Source of the DNA: Hyaloscypha bicolor E
Lineage: Eukaryota > Ascomycota > Leotiomycetes > Helotiales > Hyaloscyphaceae
DNA length: 64,000 bases
Assembly (NCBI RefSeq): GCF_002865645.1
Contig: NW_020194615.1
Location: forward strand, 682,001 to 746,000
Direction: 5' to 3'
Shown piece by piece: positions 12,100 to 25,500 of this stretch; position 1 is the stretch's first letter, and each line of letters opens with the position of its first letter. The notes beneath the pieces are model-generated. The model was not told where the DNA came from, ran no database searches, and saw only the letters and a list, made by a program, of their open reading frames with translations. Both the position numbers and the translations under genes were made by a program.

Positions 12100-15000
12100 T
12101 TTTAGGCTCTATTATTTTAATAGATTTTATAAATAAAAGATATAAATAAAAGCCTCTTTTTATATTATTTAATCGTTTTAATCTTTGCTCTAATATCCTA
12201 AAGATTTAATAAAGCTCTAAAGTTCTCGAATTTGAATCGGGATAGATTTTTCATAAGTCCGTCTACAGGTATACTACTTATTTAAAGGTATATAACTTGA
12301 AATATACCTTTACTATACTCTTAATATAGCTATATATTCTGGATATTAATATAACGGAGCTTTATAGTAATCCTTTTATTCTCTCTAATAATTAGTCAAA
12401 TAGTCTGCTTATTATTACAGAATATAGTCCAGAGCTTTCCAAGATCTAAGCTTAGATCCCTAAATAGCCTCTGGAAAGCCATAGTCTCCCTTACTATATA
12501 AGTAACTCTATATATTTCTGATTTAGTTAAAGAAGTAGTTATAGAGCTCTATTAAGCGGCTTTTTATAATATTAAACCTCTAAATAAGGAGATTATATAC
12601 CTATAGCTTAATTATTATATATCCAGGTTATCTATATATAAAGTATTAGATATAATCTATAGCTATATCTCTCTATATTTCCTATTATACTAAATTACTA
12701 GAAACCGGATTCCAAACAGGTATTAGAGAGCCTAATCTATAGCTATAAAGTACTCTAGAGCAGGGTTTATTAAGAACTAAGAGAGTACTAAAGCGGCAAA
12801 AGCTATATCCGGCCTAATTATAATTATAGTATAAAGCAGTAATCTAACCTTCTCCTAATATGCCTTAATTTAATATAGATAAGCTTAACTACTATATTTC
12901 CGAAAATTAATTCCAGGTAATAGAATATTAGGGCACTTCCTATCTATTACCCTAAACTTCTTAGTAATCTTTTTAATATAGGTATTATAAATTAGCTAGA
13001 GCTTTTTAGTCTTCCGATCTCTAATTATATAAATCCCTAGAAACTATTCTATATCCCGTATATTATAAAGCTCGTAAACTATCTTAATCTGAGTAATAAT
13101 TAATTAAGCATATACTTTGTTATCCTTATAATAGAGTACTTGAAAGTTATTTATATAGAATATAATAAAGATCTTATAATCTATATTTATACAAATATAA
13201 GGCTCTTTATTAAGTCCAGAGAGTTTAATTCTCTTAAGAATATCTGTCTAGTACTTATACTATAGAGCAGGAGAGTCTTATAGCCCATATAGAGCTCAAT
13301 CTACCTCTATTATATATCCTGGTACCTTGAAACCGTCTGGTAGCTTGTATATTATTATAGACCTATTAGAATCTCTTTCTATATTAATAAATACATTTAT
13401 AATATCGAATTACTTTATTTCCAGATTAAAATAAGCCATAATTATACTAGCCACTCAAAAAGACCTTACTATAAGTATAGCGGTATATATGAACAGGAGT
13501 AATATCTTTTCTTAGAAATCTCTATAAACTACTAGCCTTAAGTAGTACCAAGTAATATATCTATTAGAATCAATTTTATATATAAATATCTATTTCAAAG
13601 GAATCGGAGGTATACTTGCTTTATTACTAGGAATAATCCTCTAGTAATTTCGAGCTTTAAAGTTATTAATCTCTAGTTTAGTATCCGATTTAAAGTACTC
13701 CCTAGCTAGGTGCTTCTCTAGATTATTTTATATCTTTAGAGCCTTCGGAAGATTATTAATATGAATTTTTCTCATTATTATACTACCCGGAGCGCTTTGC
13801 TCTGGATATACTCTTAATTAAACTACTACCGTAATTACAATATATATAGTCTTATAATCGAATCCCTTCTTATAATTCTCTAGCTAATCAGGCCAGAGAG
13901 ACCCTAAAAGAAACTCTAAGTAGTCAATCTAATTCGATTCACTTATTATTTGTAGTAGTATACTTACTATAGCAATTATACTACTACTAGCTCTACCTGG
14001 ATCTCCGTCCTAATTATTTCCCTTATATAAGCATATTTGAATTAGCCCTTCTCTAGTTCTAATAATTAGCTTCTTTATTTATTTTCTCTTTGGTTTTACT
14101 ATTTAATCTTCTACTTTAGCTAAGCTATTTACTCTTTCTATAGAGGATCCTCCCATTTCTATTAAGCTATCTACTCGTTCCATGGGTAAGCTTCCTGCTT
14201 TACTTACAGGAGCTATTAGTAGACCTTATTACTAGTCCTAAGGAAATTCTTTCCCGCTTTTATTAATTTAGTATACTTCTCTAATAGTTCCGGTATATTC
14301 TATTATATCTCTCTCTATAGTACTGAGCCTTCTTGAGAGCTTAGTACCTTTATTTCTACTACTTCTAGGCTCTGGTATACTTTCTGGCTCTAAAGTACTT
14401 TATAGAGTCATAAGTCCTGTTCCTAGTAAGGCTATAGAGCTCCCTATCCCCGAATCATAACTAATTAGTATACTTATAGGCTTTTCTGATTATTGGTTTA
14501 TTTATTCATTACCCCCTAGTTCAGGCTCATTTTCTGTTTGCTCTAATAAGCTATTATACTATAATCTCTTATTCTCAAAGATCAATTTAGTATCCTGAAT
14601 CTCATTTTCTAGGAGCAGTTCTACTATATCCTTTATAATCTCTATACTATGGCCTTTAGTATATTTATAATCCTTTTTATAGAGTATATTCTTATTAAAT
14701 ATAATATTATATATAATAATTATTTTATCGAGTATAGGGACCCAGATTTTGTAAATATTAGACGTAATATATCTAATTAAATATCTAATATACCCGTATA
14801 GTATAACCTTAAATACTCTCTTATTCCGTTCTACTTTACGGTCCTTAATTATTAGATACGTCCTAGAATTATATATATAAATCCCATTCCAATCAGGCCT
14901 GAGATCGACTATTATTCGAGCTATAAGCTCTGGGTTATACTAACGGAAATAATTATGGAACTATGAATCAAGTACTTTATTCGGTATTCTCTAGTAGTTT

Positions 15001-15208
15001 ATATATAAGGGACTCCGATTATATAGGTAGATTGCAGCCATAGAGCTTTCCGGCTATAGCTTTTCAGGCAAATTAGCTATTAAGCATATTATAATAGCCT
15101 TATTTATAATCTCCTGCCCTATTCGCTTAATACTACCGTTTGGCTTATATATATATAAAGGAGAAAGCTCGATTTTAATACCTTCTTTCTTTACTCAGAT
15201 CTAATAGG
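12100..15208 (-). pseudogene. TE4 Copia pol relic, 3' part: integrase C-terminus, reverse transcriptase, RNase H
   Basis: Read on the minus strand from 15208 down, the integrase C-terminal region (about 14300-15208) has RNKRVFKVILYGYIRYLI, the Copia pattern before the 'GY' fold, and ends in NIIFN, the degraded form of the conserved V-I-F-D-E word. The RVT_2 reverse transcriptase follows (about 12750-14100), with YKLPDGFKVPGY, ALYGL and YINNF at the place of the YVDD active site, so both catalytic Asp are Asn. RNase H occupies about 12100-12750. The 5' part lies beyond TE5 at 23047-25480. Confidence 0.85.
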
Positions 15209-15213
15209 CTAAT

Positions 15214-15511
15214 TATAAGGTATTTATTAGTAGGTAATAAGATAATAGAATGAATTAGTGTATTATAAAACCACAGTATTAAATTTAGTACAGAACTAAT
15301 CTCTATCCCTCCTATAAGGTCCAGGGAAGCCCCTTCTAAATAAGAGGCCCCGATAGCATATATATAATTAGTAATTTATAAGCCTAATATATATAATATA
15401 AATAGTAGTTAGTTAGGATATTAAAGGGCTACCGAACTCCCTAATTAATACCCGCAATATCCGAGGTTTATTATATACCCTTAAGTTACATATAACCCTA
15501 TATATATTATA
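15214..15511 (-). repeat. TE5 3' LTR (298 bp)
   Basis: Direct repeat of 22744-23041; more strongly mutated, for example ACATATAACCC here against ACGTGCGACCC in the other copy. Preceded by CTAAT. Confidence 0.93.
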
Positions 15512-16169
15512 ACTATACTTCTTTCCTAAGATCTTGTCCCCAAGATCTATTAATCTATTCTAGTAAATATTTAATTAATTATTTATTTAATTAATATAAA
15601 CTTCTAGTATCTTAGGAGATAGTTTTACTAATATAATCTAGATAATAAACGTAAAAATCGTCTAATTAGATCGGGGCTAAGTAAGCAAGAAGAAAGGGTA
15701 ATTATACCCCAGGTATAGGGGCTAGCCAGTAATTGCGATTTCGTTTGGGATCTGAGTATTCTAATTAGCTTAATCCAAAGTACTAAGGCACTACCCTACA
15801 AAATTAATACTACCTATTAGATCTCGTATTAGAATAATCTAAATAGCTATATAGAAAGTATTTAATAAATATTCGTATAAGAAACCTATATAAATATTTC
15901 TAAGGTCCTAGAGATTATTTGCGGGCTCCTAGAAGCATATATTAATTAGTTATACTAGTTTCCGATTAGGACTAGTACGAAAACTAGTAATTAATCCAGG
16001 TAGTTCTTTATCTTTATAAAAGGACCTCTTTATATTACTATATACTTTCTTTCTTTCTAATAACTATATATATAACTTTTTCTATTATTACTTTCTAGCC
16101 TCTTTTTCTATCCTTCTCTAAGTCTTCTTTAATTATTTTTAATTAATTCTATAATATCTTCTTCTGGCT

Positions 16170-17000
16170 TTATTATCCGTTTCCGTAATAATAAGTATAA
16201 AGGTAACCTTATAGCCTCCTTTCCTATTACTAGCAAATACTTGAAATATTTTAAGTATTTATTTATTAATTCCTTTACCTTATATACTATAGTATCTAGT
16301 AAGAAAAATTACGACTATTATAATAAGGATTCTAAGTCTTATATATTAGTAAGTTCTTTAGCTTTAATATCTATTAAAGCTAATACAATTTCAGATTCCT
16401 TATTACTTATTAGAGGCTTGCCGGTCCTAGAAAGATACTATTATAATCTTTAAGAAATTTCTTAAAGCATATCCTAAATAGTATTATACTAATAAGAATA
16501 ATACTATTAATTAGGTTTTTAAAGACTAGAAGGATACTAATAAGCTTCGGAATTCTTCTTCCTATCTTAATAAGGCAGATAATAATATTACTTGGGTTAG
16601 TATCCCAAAAATAAGTTTTTTCTAATATACTTAGGTATTTACTAATTCCTTAAAGAAATACCATAATATTTACCTTTAAGGTATTAACCTTATTACCGAG
16701 CTTATTATCGAGATTACTAAGTAATCTATTACTAGTACTTTAAATACTAATAATATAATACTTATAGCTATTCGGGACCTAATTTTAGAAGTTCAGGCCT
16801 TTTATAAGATATATATAGTAGTTATAAGTTCCTTACTTGCTTTTTTTAATATTCTTAATACTAATATTATTATAGTATAATTATATTCTATTAAGAAATA
16901 AGCGGATTCCGGAAAATATTAGCTAATTTTTTATTAAGTCCTAAATAGAGCTAGTATTTAGTATTCTTACTTTGGGAATTAGGAATTTATAGGAATTAGA
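16170..17000 (+). pseudogene. Unidentified ORF relic between TE5 integrase and 3' LTR
   Basis: About 1.5 kb separate the end of the integrase from the 3' LTR, more than a chromodomain needs. A plus-strand frame is open over 16241-16453 and reads on, with shifts and TAA/TAG stops, to about 17000. It includes ITSTLNTNNIILIAIRDLI near 16725-16780. The minus strand of the same stretch is also fairly open, so the coding strand is unsure. I do not recognise either reading. Its place, between pol and 3' LTR, is the same as that of the plus-strand relic in TE4. Confidence 0.3.
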
Positions 17001-17299
17001 GTTTATTTATTTGAGATACCCGTAGCTAGTTTACCTATAATAAATCTTTCTTAATCCTAAACTCTTTTTCTAATAATTTAAATATAATTCTCATAAGCCT
17101 TAATAAAATCCTGGAAAACCTTTATAAGTAAAAAACCCAGGAAAAGAGTATCTCTATTATTATTCCGGGCCTTTTCTTAGCTATCTAGGTCCTTTCTTTC
17201 TTTTAAGTAGCCTTTTTCTTAGTAATCCAGAATTCTTTTTAATCTTAAGAGACTATTAAAAGGTAGTTTCGGATTCTAAGCTATAGTTTTAGTTATATA

Positions 17300-20200
17300 A
17301 TTTTAGAAGTTCCTTGGAATTTTTAAGATTAGGGAAAGCAGGTAATCAGGTATTATAATCTTTAGACTAGGCTTTCTATTTAATTAAATACTATTACTTC
17401 TTGCTTCTATTATCTTATTAGTAATTAATAATAGCTTCTATTTTCTATTCTTATTCTTTATTATTATTTACTAATTCCGGAAGTTCTCCGGAAAGATATA
17501 GATATAGCTCCTAATTCTTTTTTATTATATATTCTTTAAGAAAAGAAATATAGAAAGTTAAATATAAATAATTATATATACTTAATAATTCTAACTTATA
17601 TACTAAATTACTAATATATTTAAGGATCCTAAATAGACCTATAAATTTTGGCTCAAGCTTTCCTGCCTTAAATTTAATATTTCTCATTAATAGTATTACC
17701 TAGGCTCTTTTAAAGTAGTATTTAGCTAACTAGTATTTATTATAATAGGTTTCCCGGTTATTTTATATATAATACTACAAATCCTTAAGCTTTCTCTACT
17801 TTACTTTAAGGGTTTCTAGCCTCCTATATATAGCTAGTACCTTTCCTATAATCCTATTCTTAGGATTCTATAGAAGTTAAGAGTAATATCCGTAATATAT
17901 ATAGAAAGATATATTCTATAAAACCTAATATTTTAAGTTATTATATATAAATTCCGTAAAAAATAATTTCTTAAACCAGTTATTCTTTTAGATATTATAA
18001 TAATATCTCAGGTAATATTCTAAGGCCTGGTTTTATCTTCCTATCTAACTATTTATCTAAGAATAATAAGCTATACTTAAATACTATTTATATATTAAGT
18101 AAAAGTAGAAAGCAAACCAGAACTAGCTAGTAAATACTATTTCTCGGTCGGAAATAATTCTATTAGGGGAGCCAAAAATCAAGAAAACATATTCCTATAT
18201 AATCTTGGCAAGCTCCAGAGAATTAATAGTCTTATAGTATATAATATATCTTACTATTTTAGAATACTAGTTAATAATTATAAGAATTATATTAAAATCA
18301 GAACCTTTTACCAGGTTCTTATATAGTAGTAGACTTATAATAAAATCTATAGAGATCTTACCCCAGGGTCTCTTAGGCTATAGTAAACTACTAAGTAGAC
18401 TATATAGCAAATACCTCTTTACCTTAACTTTCTAGTAAATATTATATTCTTAATAATAATTATAAATATCTCTTTCTATATTCTTCTAATACTAGGATCT
18501 TCTAAGAAGCTCGAGAGTCTTCTCTATTCTATAATATCTAGCTATTAGGTTATTATAATAAAGCTTTATAACTTCTTAATATAAAGCAGGATTATTAGGT
18601 ATAATAATTCTTAAATAATACCTAAATAAGCCCGAATTATTTTTCTAGATTTCTTTTTCTTTAGTATCTTTTTTACTAAGCCTCTATTTTATAATATTCT
18701 AATATTAAGAATTATTTCTCTAAGCTATCTGGATAATATCTAGAAGGGATTTAGATAAAGAGGCTAGTACTATAGCTCTTTTAGTAGCCATATATATCTA
18801 TATACAAGGAATTAGGTATTTATAACTATCTAATTCAAAAACTCGGGAAATTAAGAAGTCTTTAGTTCTATTAAATAATATAGTTATAGATACTCTTATT
18901 ACCTTAGCTATAGTAATAAAGCCTTTAAGGTATTTCCCTATACCTTATTTCTTAACTAATTTTATAGTTAAGGGATTTGCAAGATAATCTATTTACTTGT
19001 CTTATAATAAATATTTCTCCTTAGTTATTACGGATATAGTAAGTATTAAATAATACTTATTCTAAAGAGAGAATTCTTTAGATATCTATAAAGACCTCTG
19101 AATTATAACTACGAAAGCTTCCTTTAACTTATTCTAAAAGATTAGAAGCCAAGTTATATTAATAGGACCTTTTTTATAATTAGGTTTTCTACTAGGTCCG
19201 TTTACTAGGTTTAAGGCACCTCTATAATAAATAATATTAAAATTATATATTATAAGATATATTACCTAATATACTTAATAGCTCTCTAGATACTTTATTT
19301 CTATAAAGTATTAGAGGTTATTATAGTCTATAATAACCTTAATTATAAATTTGGACCCTTTAAGGTAATGGCACTAATACTTAAAGGCTTTAATAATTAC
19401 AAGTAGCTCCCTATTATAAGTACTATAGTTATATTTGGCTCCGGAAAGTTTCCGGAACTAGAATACTACTAGATACTAGTGTTTTTTTAAGCCATTACTG
19501 GGATTAACTTATTATAAAATAGTACTAGTAATTACGAATTTCGATATATTAGTTTTAATACGAATTTTCTTAAAAAAGTCGAAATGGATTAGGATAGGCA
19601 TTATAGTAAAAGCTTTTTTTAAAGTCTCAAAGCTTTTAGCTACTTTATTTATCTATATAAAGAGACCGGATTTCCGGCCCTTTTCTATTTCTTTTAAGAG
19701 GTCTATTAAGTCTATAGTTACCTGAGAGTAATAATAAATAAACCTGTAATAGAAATTAGCAAATCTAAAAAATACTTAGATATTATAGAATAATTCTGGT
19801 TCTGGCTATTTAATAATACTACGGACCTATTTAGGATTCGTACGAATATTTTCTATTCTAATAAGGAAGCCCAAAAATTCGATTTCCTTAATATTAAACT
19901 CATATTTACTAAGTTTATAAAATAGATTATTTTTATATAGCCTAGTAAATATCTGGCAAATATAATTATGGTATTTATTCTTATTTCAGGAGTAAATAAG
20001 AATATTATTTAAATAAATAATTATGAAATAATCCAGGAGCCCTATAAATATAATATTAATATATACTTAAAATATAGCTAGTATATTAGTTAGCCCAAAA
20101 GGTATTATAAGATATTTAAAATAGCTATAGCAGGTCCTAAAAGCTATCTTCTATTTATATTCTTTACGAATTCTTACCTAATAATATATATCCTTAAGAT

Positions 20201-22650
20201 CTAGCTTTATAAAGATCTTGGCTTCTCGGAACTAGTTAAGGGTCTTATTAATAAGAGGAAGTAGATACTAATTCTTAATTATAACTTAGTTAAGTCTATA
20301 ATAATTAATATAAAGATATAGTTCTCTATCCTTCTTAGGAACAAAAAGAATAGGTATTCCTGCTAGGCTTTTACTAGGCCTTATCTAATATTTATAAAAT
20401 ATATCCTGTAAATATAGATATAATACTTCTAGTTAGGTCTCTAATAGATTATATAAAGGCCCGTATAGAACTATACTATCTATATTAATAAAGTATTTAA
20501 TACCGCTAAAATTAGGAAGTTCCAAAGCTTTATTAGGATTAAAAACCTCTGAGAAGTCTTTATATTTATTATTCCGGAAATAGATAAGTATTTCTGAGGC
20601 CTCTTTCCGGAGGATATTAATTTACTATATTAAAAACTCCTATTTAGTATTACTAGAACCATATAATAAAGCAGAGACCTAGTAACTATTATAAATATAT
20701 AAAGCCTACTATCTAGGATAGTTATATTTGCCTTTAGTTAAGAATAAGACTTGAGGCACTAGTTTAGGGTACCGGTTAAGCTCCTTACCAAATTCTTTTA
20801 GTATTAGGATCTTAATATTATTAGGCTATATAGGTATATATATCTATTATTTCTTAATATAGTCTATATATTATATAAGGATTACTTTATAAAATTCTAT
20901 ACTAAAGACAAGGCTATAAGAGCTAATATTCTTATATCTATAAAACCGGAGCTTAAAAGAATATATCTTGCTATAATTATCTATAATAAATATCTCAAGA
21001 TTATAGGCTTAATAGACCTTAAATCTATTTCTATAAAAGATTATAAACTCTTAATTATATTTAGCTAAGGTAGTAAAGCCCTAGCTTTAAGCCTAATTAT
21101 TATTAAGGAAGTTATAGTCTAATCCGGTATTACCGAGTCTATTATATATCTCTGAGATACCTACTTCTGGCTATATTAATCTTACTTAAATAGTTATATA
21201 AAGTAATATATCTTTTTTATTATAGCCAAAATTATTAATATTTAAGATTTAGCCTTTCCTTTTCCCTATTCTTTAGGAGGATCTTCTCTAAAGTACTTCT
21301 TTATAGTAATAGTATTAACTTACTTCTATAGATATCTTAACTCTTCTATAATTTTGGCCTTATTAGGGTTCTACCAAGCCTATTTAGTATATTTAGAATA
21401 CTTTATATTTCCTGAGAAATATTCTTTCTATTTATAAGTTTAATAAACTATATCTAAAATAGAACTAGTACTTTATTAAGGCCTTAAAAGGGCTAAAGTA
21501 CTACCTAAGGGTTTCTTACGTGATTTTCGGAACTTATTCTTCCTTTTTTAATAGCCTTACGAATTAGAATTTACTAAGTCAGAGTCCTTAGGGGCAGAAT
21601 TACCCTTATTAGATTCCCCTACCTTTACTTTCCTTAATTTGGGATAAGTAATATATTCTGCTTTCTAAGCTTTCTTAAGCTATTCGGAAACAGATACTGC
21701 CTTACCTCCTAAGAAAATAAATATAAGTATCTAATAAGTCTTATAGTTAGATAAAATAGTATTAAGAGTCCGGATCCGGTTCCTTTCAGGATATAGGTCC
21801 TAATTAATTTCGAGACTAATTATCCGAGTATATAACTCGGTAATTATTTTGCTATTCTTCTAATAAAGATCTCAGAGTTCCTTAAAGGCATCTTATTAAT
21901 AGATTTGAGATATTTGGAATATATTAGCCAAGTAGGCCTTAAATTACTCCTAATAGATCTTATATAATAGTAGGCTTTACTTTATTATAGTCTCCCAAGT
22001 ATTATAAGGTTTATCCCTAAAGGTACTTATAATAAAGTTAACTCTAGAAAAGTATTTATTATAAGTCCAAGGCTAGGTCCTAAAAACTGCCTCCCAGAAA
22101 AATACAAATATCCTCTATTTCTTAAGGGACTTTCTATAATATAAGTCAGGTATCCGGACCTTAAGAAGCTTCTCTTAGTCCAAATATATCTTTAGGATAT
22201 TATATAGTAGCTTCTAATAAATAGTATCGAGATTACTCTTAAAGCTTATTATATTAGGAAAGAAAATGAGTTCTAACCCCATTTCAGGAAGTTCCCTAGT
22301 AGGAATTACTAAGAAAGAGGAAATAAACTTATAAATAAAGTTTCTACGAGATATAGTAAACCGCAAGATATCCCTAAGAATATCCTTATATTACTCTAAC
22401 TATAGGATATACTAGTTAATTATATTTACTAATTCTTGCTTTCATTAGAGCGCTTTGACTTTAGTATACAAGCCCTATTCCATAGCTTGGGTAATAGTAA
22501 CTCGGGTATTAATCTCGGTATCTTAATTATTACCGGGATTATTTCCGTTATTATTACTGGCTCTCGGAGGCTCCTAAGGGGCCCTATTAAAAGTATTAGA
22601 TAAGTCTTTACTATTACTCATATCGGGGTTAATCTAGTTAACTTCCTCTA
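17300..22650 (-). pseudogene. TE5 Gypsy gag-pol relic
   Basis: From the 5' LTR downward, gag occupies roughly 21000-22650, and protease lies before the reverse transcriptase. The RT (about 19850-20450) shows IRPSKSLAGIPILFVPKKDR, the Gypsy fingers motif. RNase H follows. The integrase zinc-binding region near 18440-18560 reads EKTLELLRRSQY and YYQEYNIYQKVKVKRYL, with the HHCC Cys partly changed to Tyr. The catalytic core near 18250-18330 reads DFNIILIIINQYSKIV, with Asn for the first catalytic Asp. Stops are mainly at former Gln and Trp codons. Confidence 0.85.
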
Positions 22651-22743
22651 TAGGAATAGCTTTAGCGAGAGGTTATATATTTTGCAGATTTCGAGATATA
22701 ATTACTTATTAAACTATCTCCTTTAAGGGTAAAGAGATTAGCT

Positions 22744-23041
22744 TATAAGGTATTTATTAGTAGGTAATAAGATAATAGAATAAATTAGTATATTATAAAA
22801 CTATAATATTAAATTCAATATAGAACTAATCTCTATTTTTCTTATAAGATCCAGGGAAGCCCCCTCTAAATAGGAGGCCCCAATAGCATATATATAATTA
22901 GTAATTTATAAGCCTAATATATATAATATAAATAGTAGTTAGTTGGGATATTAAAGAGCTACCGAATTCCCTAATTAATACTTGTAATATCCGAGATTCG
23001 TTATATGCCCTTAAGTCACGTGCGACCCTATATATATTATA
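22744..23041 (-). repeat. TE5 5' LTR (298 bp)
   Basis: Less mutated LTR copy, retaining CACGTGCGACCC; followed by the CTAAT duplication at 23042-23046. Confidence 0.93.
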
Positions 23042-23046
23042 CTAAT

Positions 23047-25480
23047 ATTTCTTGAATTAGAATAACTACTTTCTCCTAATTATACTTAATATAAGTAATT
23101 AAAAGATTATATTACTTATATACCCACTACTTAAAATCCCTAATTATATTAAATACTACTAAACCCCCTTTATTCTATAGAAGATATCTAAAGAGCTTTC
23201 TACTAAATTTGTCCTTAATTATTAGAATCCAGCTCGAACTATTATAGCTATTTGGGTAATTAAATAAGTCCTATAAGATCCTCCAAAATAGTCAAGTAGA
23301 CTTTCTCTTAGTTAGCTTATACGAGATTACTTGCCTGGTATATACCTAAATATAAAATTCGTATATAATCCTTATTAGTTTATTAATTTTTATATTACAT
23401 ATATAATTAATGAGCTTTTATAGAGCTTTATAGGCTAAATACCCTGCTCTTATATACTATTTTTCTTCTGAATTACTCCTTGGCTTAAGATATTCCCTTA
23501 ATCTCTTATATTAAGCTCTAATTAAATATTCGAGTATTAGAAATATAAATATATTACTAGTACTAGTAGGAATTTCGAACGGAATATTAGAATAAGTAAA
23601 AAGCGGCTTGTATTTAAGGAAAACTAAATTAAACCTATATTCTAATTATATTAATACTATATTCTCTTTATAATCTCCTAATCTAATTATAAGATTATAT
23701 CCATAATACTAAGCTTTTTTTTCTGCCAGGCAAGCTTTGGAAATAATATTTATATAGAATCCTTTAATAACTATAATATTATAAAGAATTAGATCTTTAG
23801 TATATAGTCTTGCAGGTCTATTAACTATGTTTTTAATTATATAAGTATTATATCTAATAATCAGAAGACTAGTTATTCCTGCTTCTATATAATTATTAAT
23901 TTTCGCCTTAATAAAAGTACCAGAATTAATTAGATCCTTGCTATTAACCAGGTATATAGTACTATAGTTATCTAGTAAGGTACTTTAAGAGAGCGGATAT
24001 CTTGAGAAATCGAGTATTATATAGATCCCCTAACCTGGGCTCTGGATTATAAGTATAGGATTTACTAGAGCAGTATTAAAGTTCCTAGAAAATTGGGTTC
24101 CGGATACTTTAGGCTCTTTTTTGGAACTAGTACCGGGTATTAGCTTTTCTATAGCTTATTTACTAGTGATTTTCATACCGTATTTCTTTTCTAGCTAAGG
24201 TTTCAGATCCTTCTAATACTCGGTTAAGATTCTTTCCCGGATTTTTCTGATCTATTTCTTATTAGGCTTAAATTTTGTCCAAGTTTTGCTTGATCCGGTA
24301 ATTATAATTTCTATAGTAATATAGCTAAGTAGGTCTTACTTATATTTATATATTTTGGAACCCTTGTAAGAGTACTTATAGTACTTATACTTGTCCGAAT
24401 CGGGTTTGCCGTCCGATCCTTTACTAGTTTAATTCCCGAGTATTATAAAGATTATAGGAGCTCCTAAGTACTTGGTATTCTGATTTTCCAAAATAATCTA
24501 ATTAAATACCTGGCCGTACTATTCGAGTATAAGGATCGGAAGCCCTAGTTCGTCTTTACTATATAGATTACTGAGCTATTCTATTACCCAGGTTAGTACG
24601 AGTTTCCACTAGAGGGCTATTAAGAACTCGATTACTACTAGAGTGCCTTTAATTTCGGCGATTTTGAGAGCTCTGGCTCTGTTAAGCACCTTCTCCTAAT
24701 TAGTAAACTAGTACTTTGGGCTTACTTTTCCTTTGCTTACTTATAGTAGGACCGAGCTATATACTCTCCGAGCAGTAGTAATTTATACTATATCCGTAGA
24801 ACCGTATTTCGTTAATAAAGCCTTGAGAACCTTGCAAATAGAGCTCTACTTGCTCTCTTTGAGGCCTAATATAGAGTTCGTAAGGATCTCTATATTAACT
24901 ATTTAACGGAGCCACTACCTGATTATATGGTAGTATACTAGCTTGTTTATCTAGTCCAGTTTCTTGATCTTATAGTCCCGTAAGAGTACCGAATAGTAAT
25001 CTCTAATGTCCCCGAATGTTATAGGCTATAGAGATACTGGTTTCGATCCTTTCTTAACTATAGGTCGAGTATCTTTATCCCAATTTTCCGTATTAACTTG
25101 GTATCTGGTATAGTAATCCTCTATTTCCTTTAGTATAAGCTCGTTAATTATAGGGGGAGGCCTGGGAGGAGCTGCCATATTCGTTTTGATTGCTTTATTA
25201 TTAAATAGGTTAATCTTATCCCAGATGCCTTTATTACCTATTACTTTACGGAGAATATTAAACCAGTCCGCCTAGGAACTGCGGTCCTTTAGGATAATAA
25301 TCTTTACTATAGCTTCTAATATAATTGCAATTAAGCTTTGGAAACTATAGGAACTATAGGAATGGTTTCTATTAATTGGTTAATATTGGAAATACGAACT
25401 AAAGTGTGATTTTCGAAGAATGAATTAAATAAGCTCTTGAATACTCTCTGCGGTATACTAATTGGGAAGCTTATTAGTGC
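23047..25480 (-). pseudogene. TE4 Copia pol relic, 5' part: gag, protease, start of integrase
   Basis: Minus-strand reading from the 5' LTR gives a gag region (about 24250-25480), then a protease region (about 23650-24050) with STLLDNYSTIYLVNSKDLIN, where a Copia DCGAT-like active site is expected and the Asp is retained but the Gly/Ala context is lost. Further on, ILYNIIVIKGFYINIISKA corresponds to the conserved region after the protease. The integrase begins near 23560 and is cut by TE5 at 23046. This block is less AT-rich than TE5 inside it, and several segments keep C and G at many positions. Confidence 0.75.
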
Positions 25481-25484
25481 GAGG

Positions 25485-25500
25485 CCGGGCTCATAACTAA
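25485..25500 (-). other. TE4 putative primer-binding site for a half-tRNA (initiator Met)
   Basis: Immediately inside the 5' LTR, the plus strand reads CCGGGCTCATAACTAA. GGGCTCATAAC is the anticodon arm of initiator tRNA-Met, with the CAT anticodon in the loop. The complementary minus strand would therefore pair with the middle of that tRNA, as known for Drosophila copia, which is primed by a tRNA-iMet half molecule. The match covers about eleven bases and the position is exactly right. Confidence 0.7.

Larger units (their letters stand above)
15214..23041 (-). mobile_element. TE5: Gypsy LTR retrotransposon nested in TE4 integrase
   Basis: LTRs of 298 bp each lie at 15214-15511 and 22744-23041, with the perfect 5-bp duplication CTAAT at 15209-15213 and 23042-23046. 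The LTRs start TATAAGG and end TATA. Pol is read on the minus strand: reverse transcriptase near 19850-20450 (PILFVPKKDRELYLYINY), RNase H about 19100-19850, integrase about 17300-18600. A purine-rich tract on the minus strand at 15512-15530 (AGGAAAGAAG) adjoins the 3' LTR. Length 7.8 kb. It is the innermost and therefore the youngest element of this nest, but is itself strongly mutated. Confidence 0.92.
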
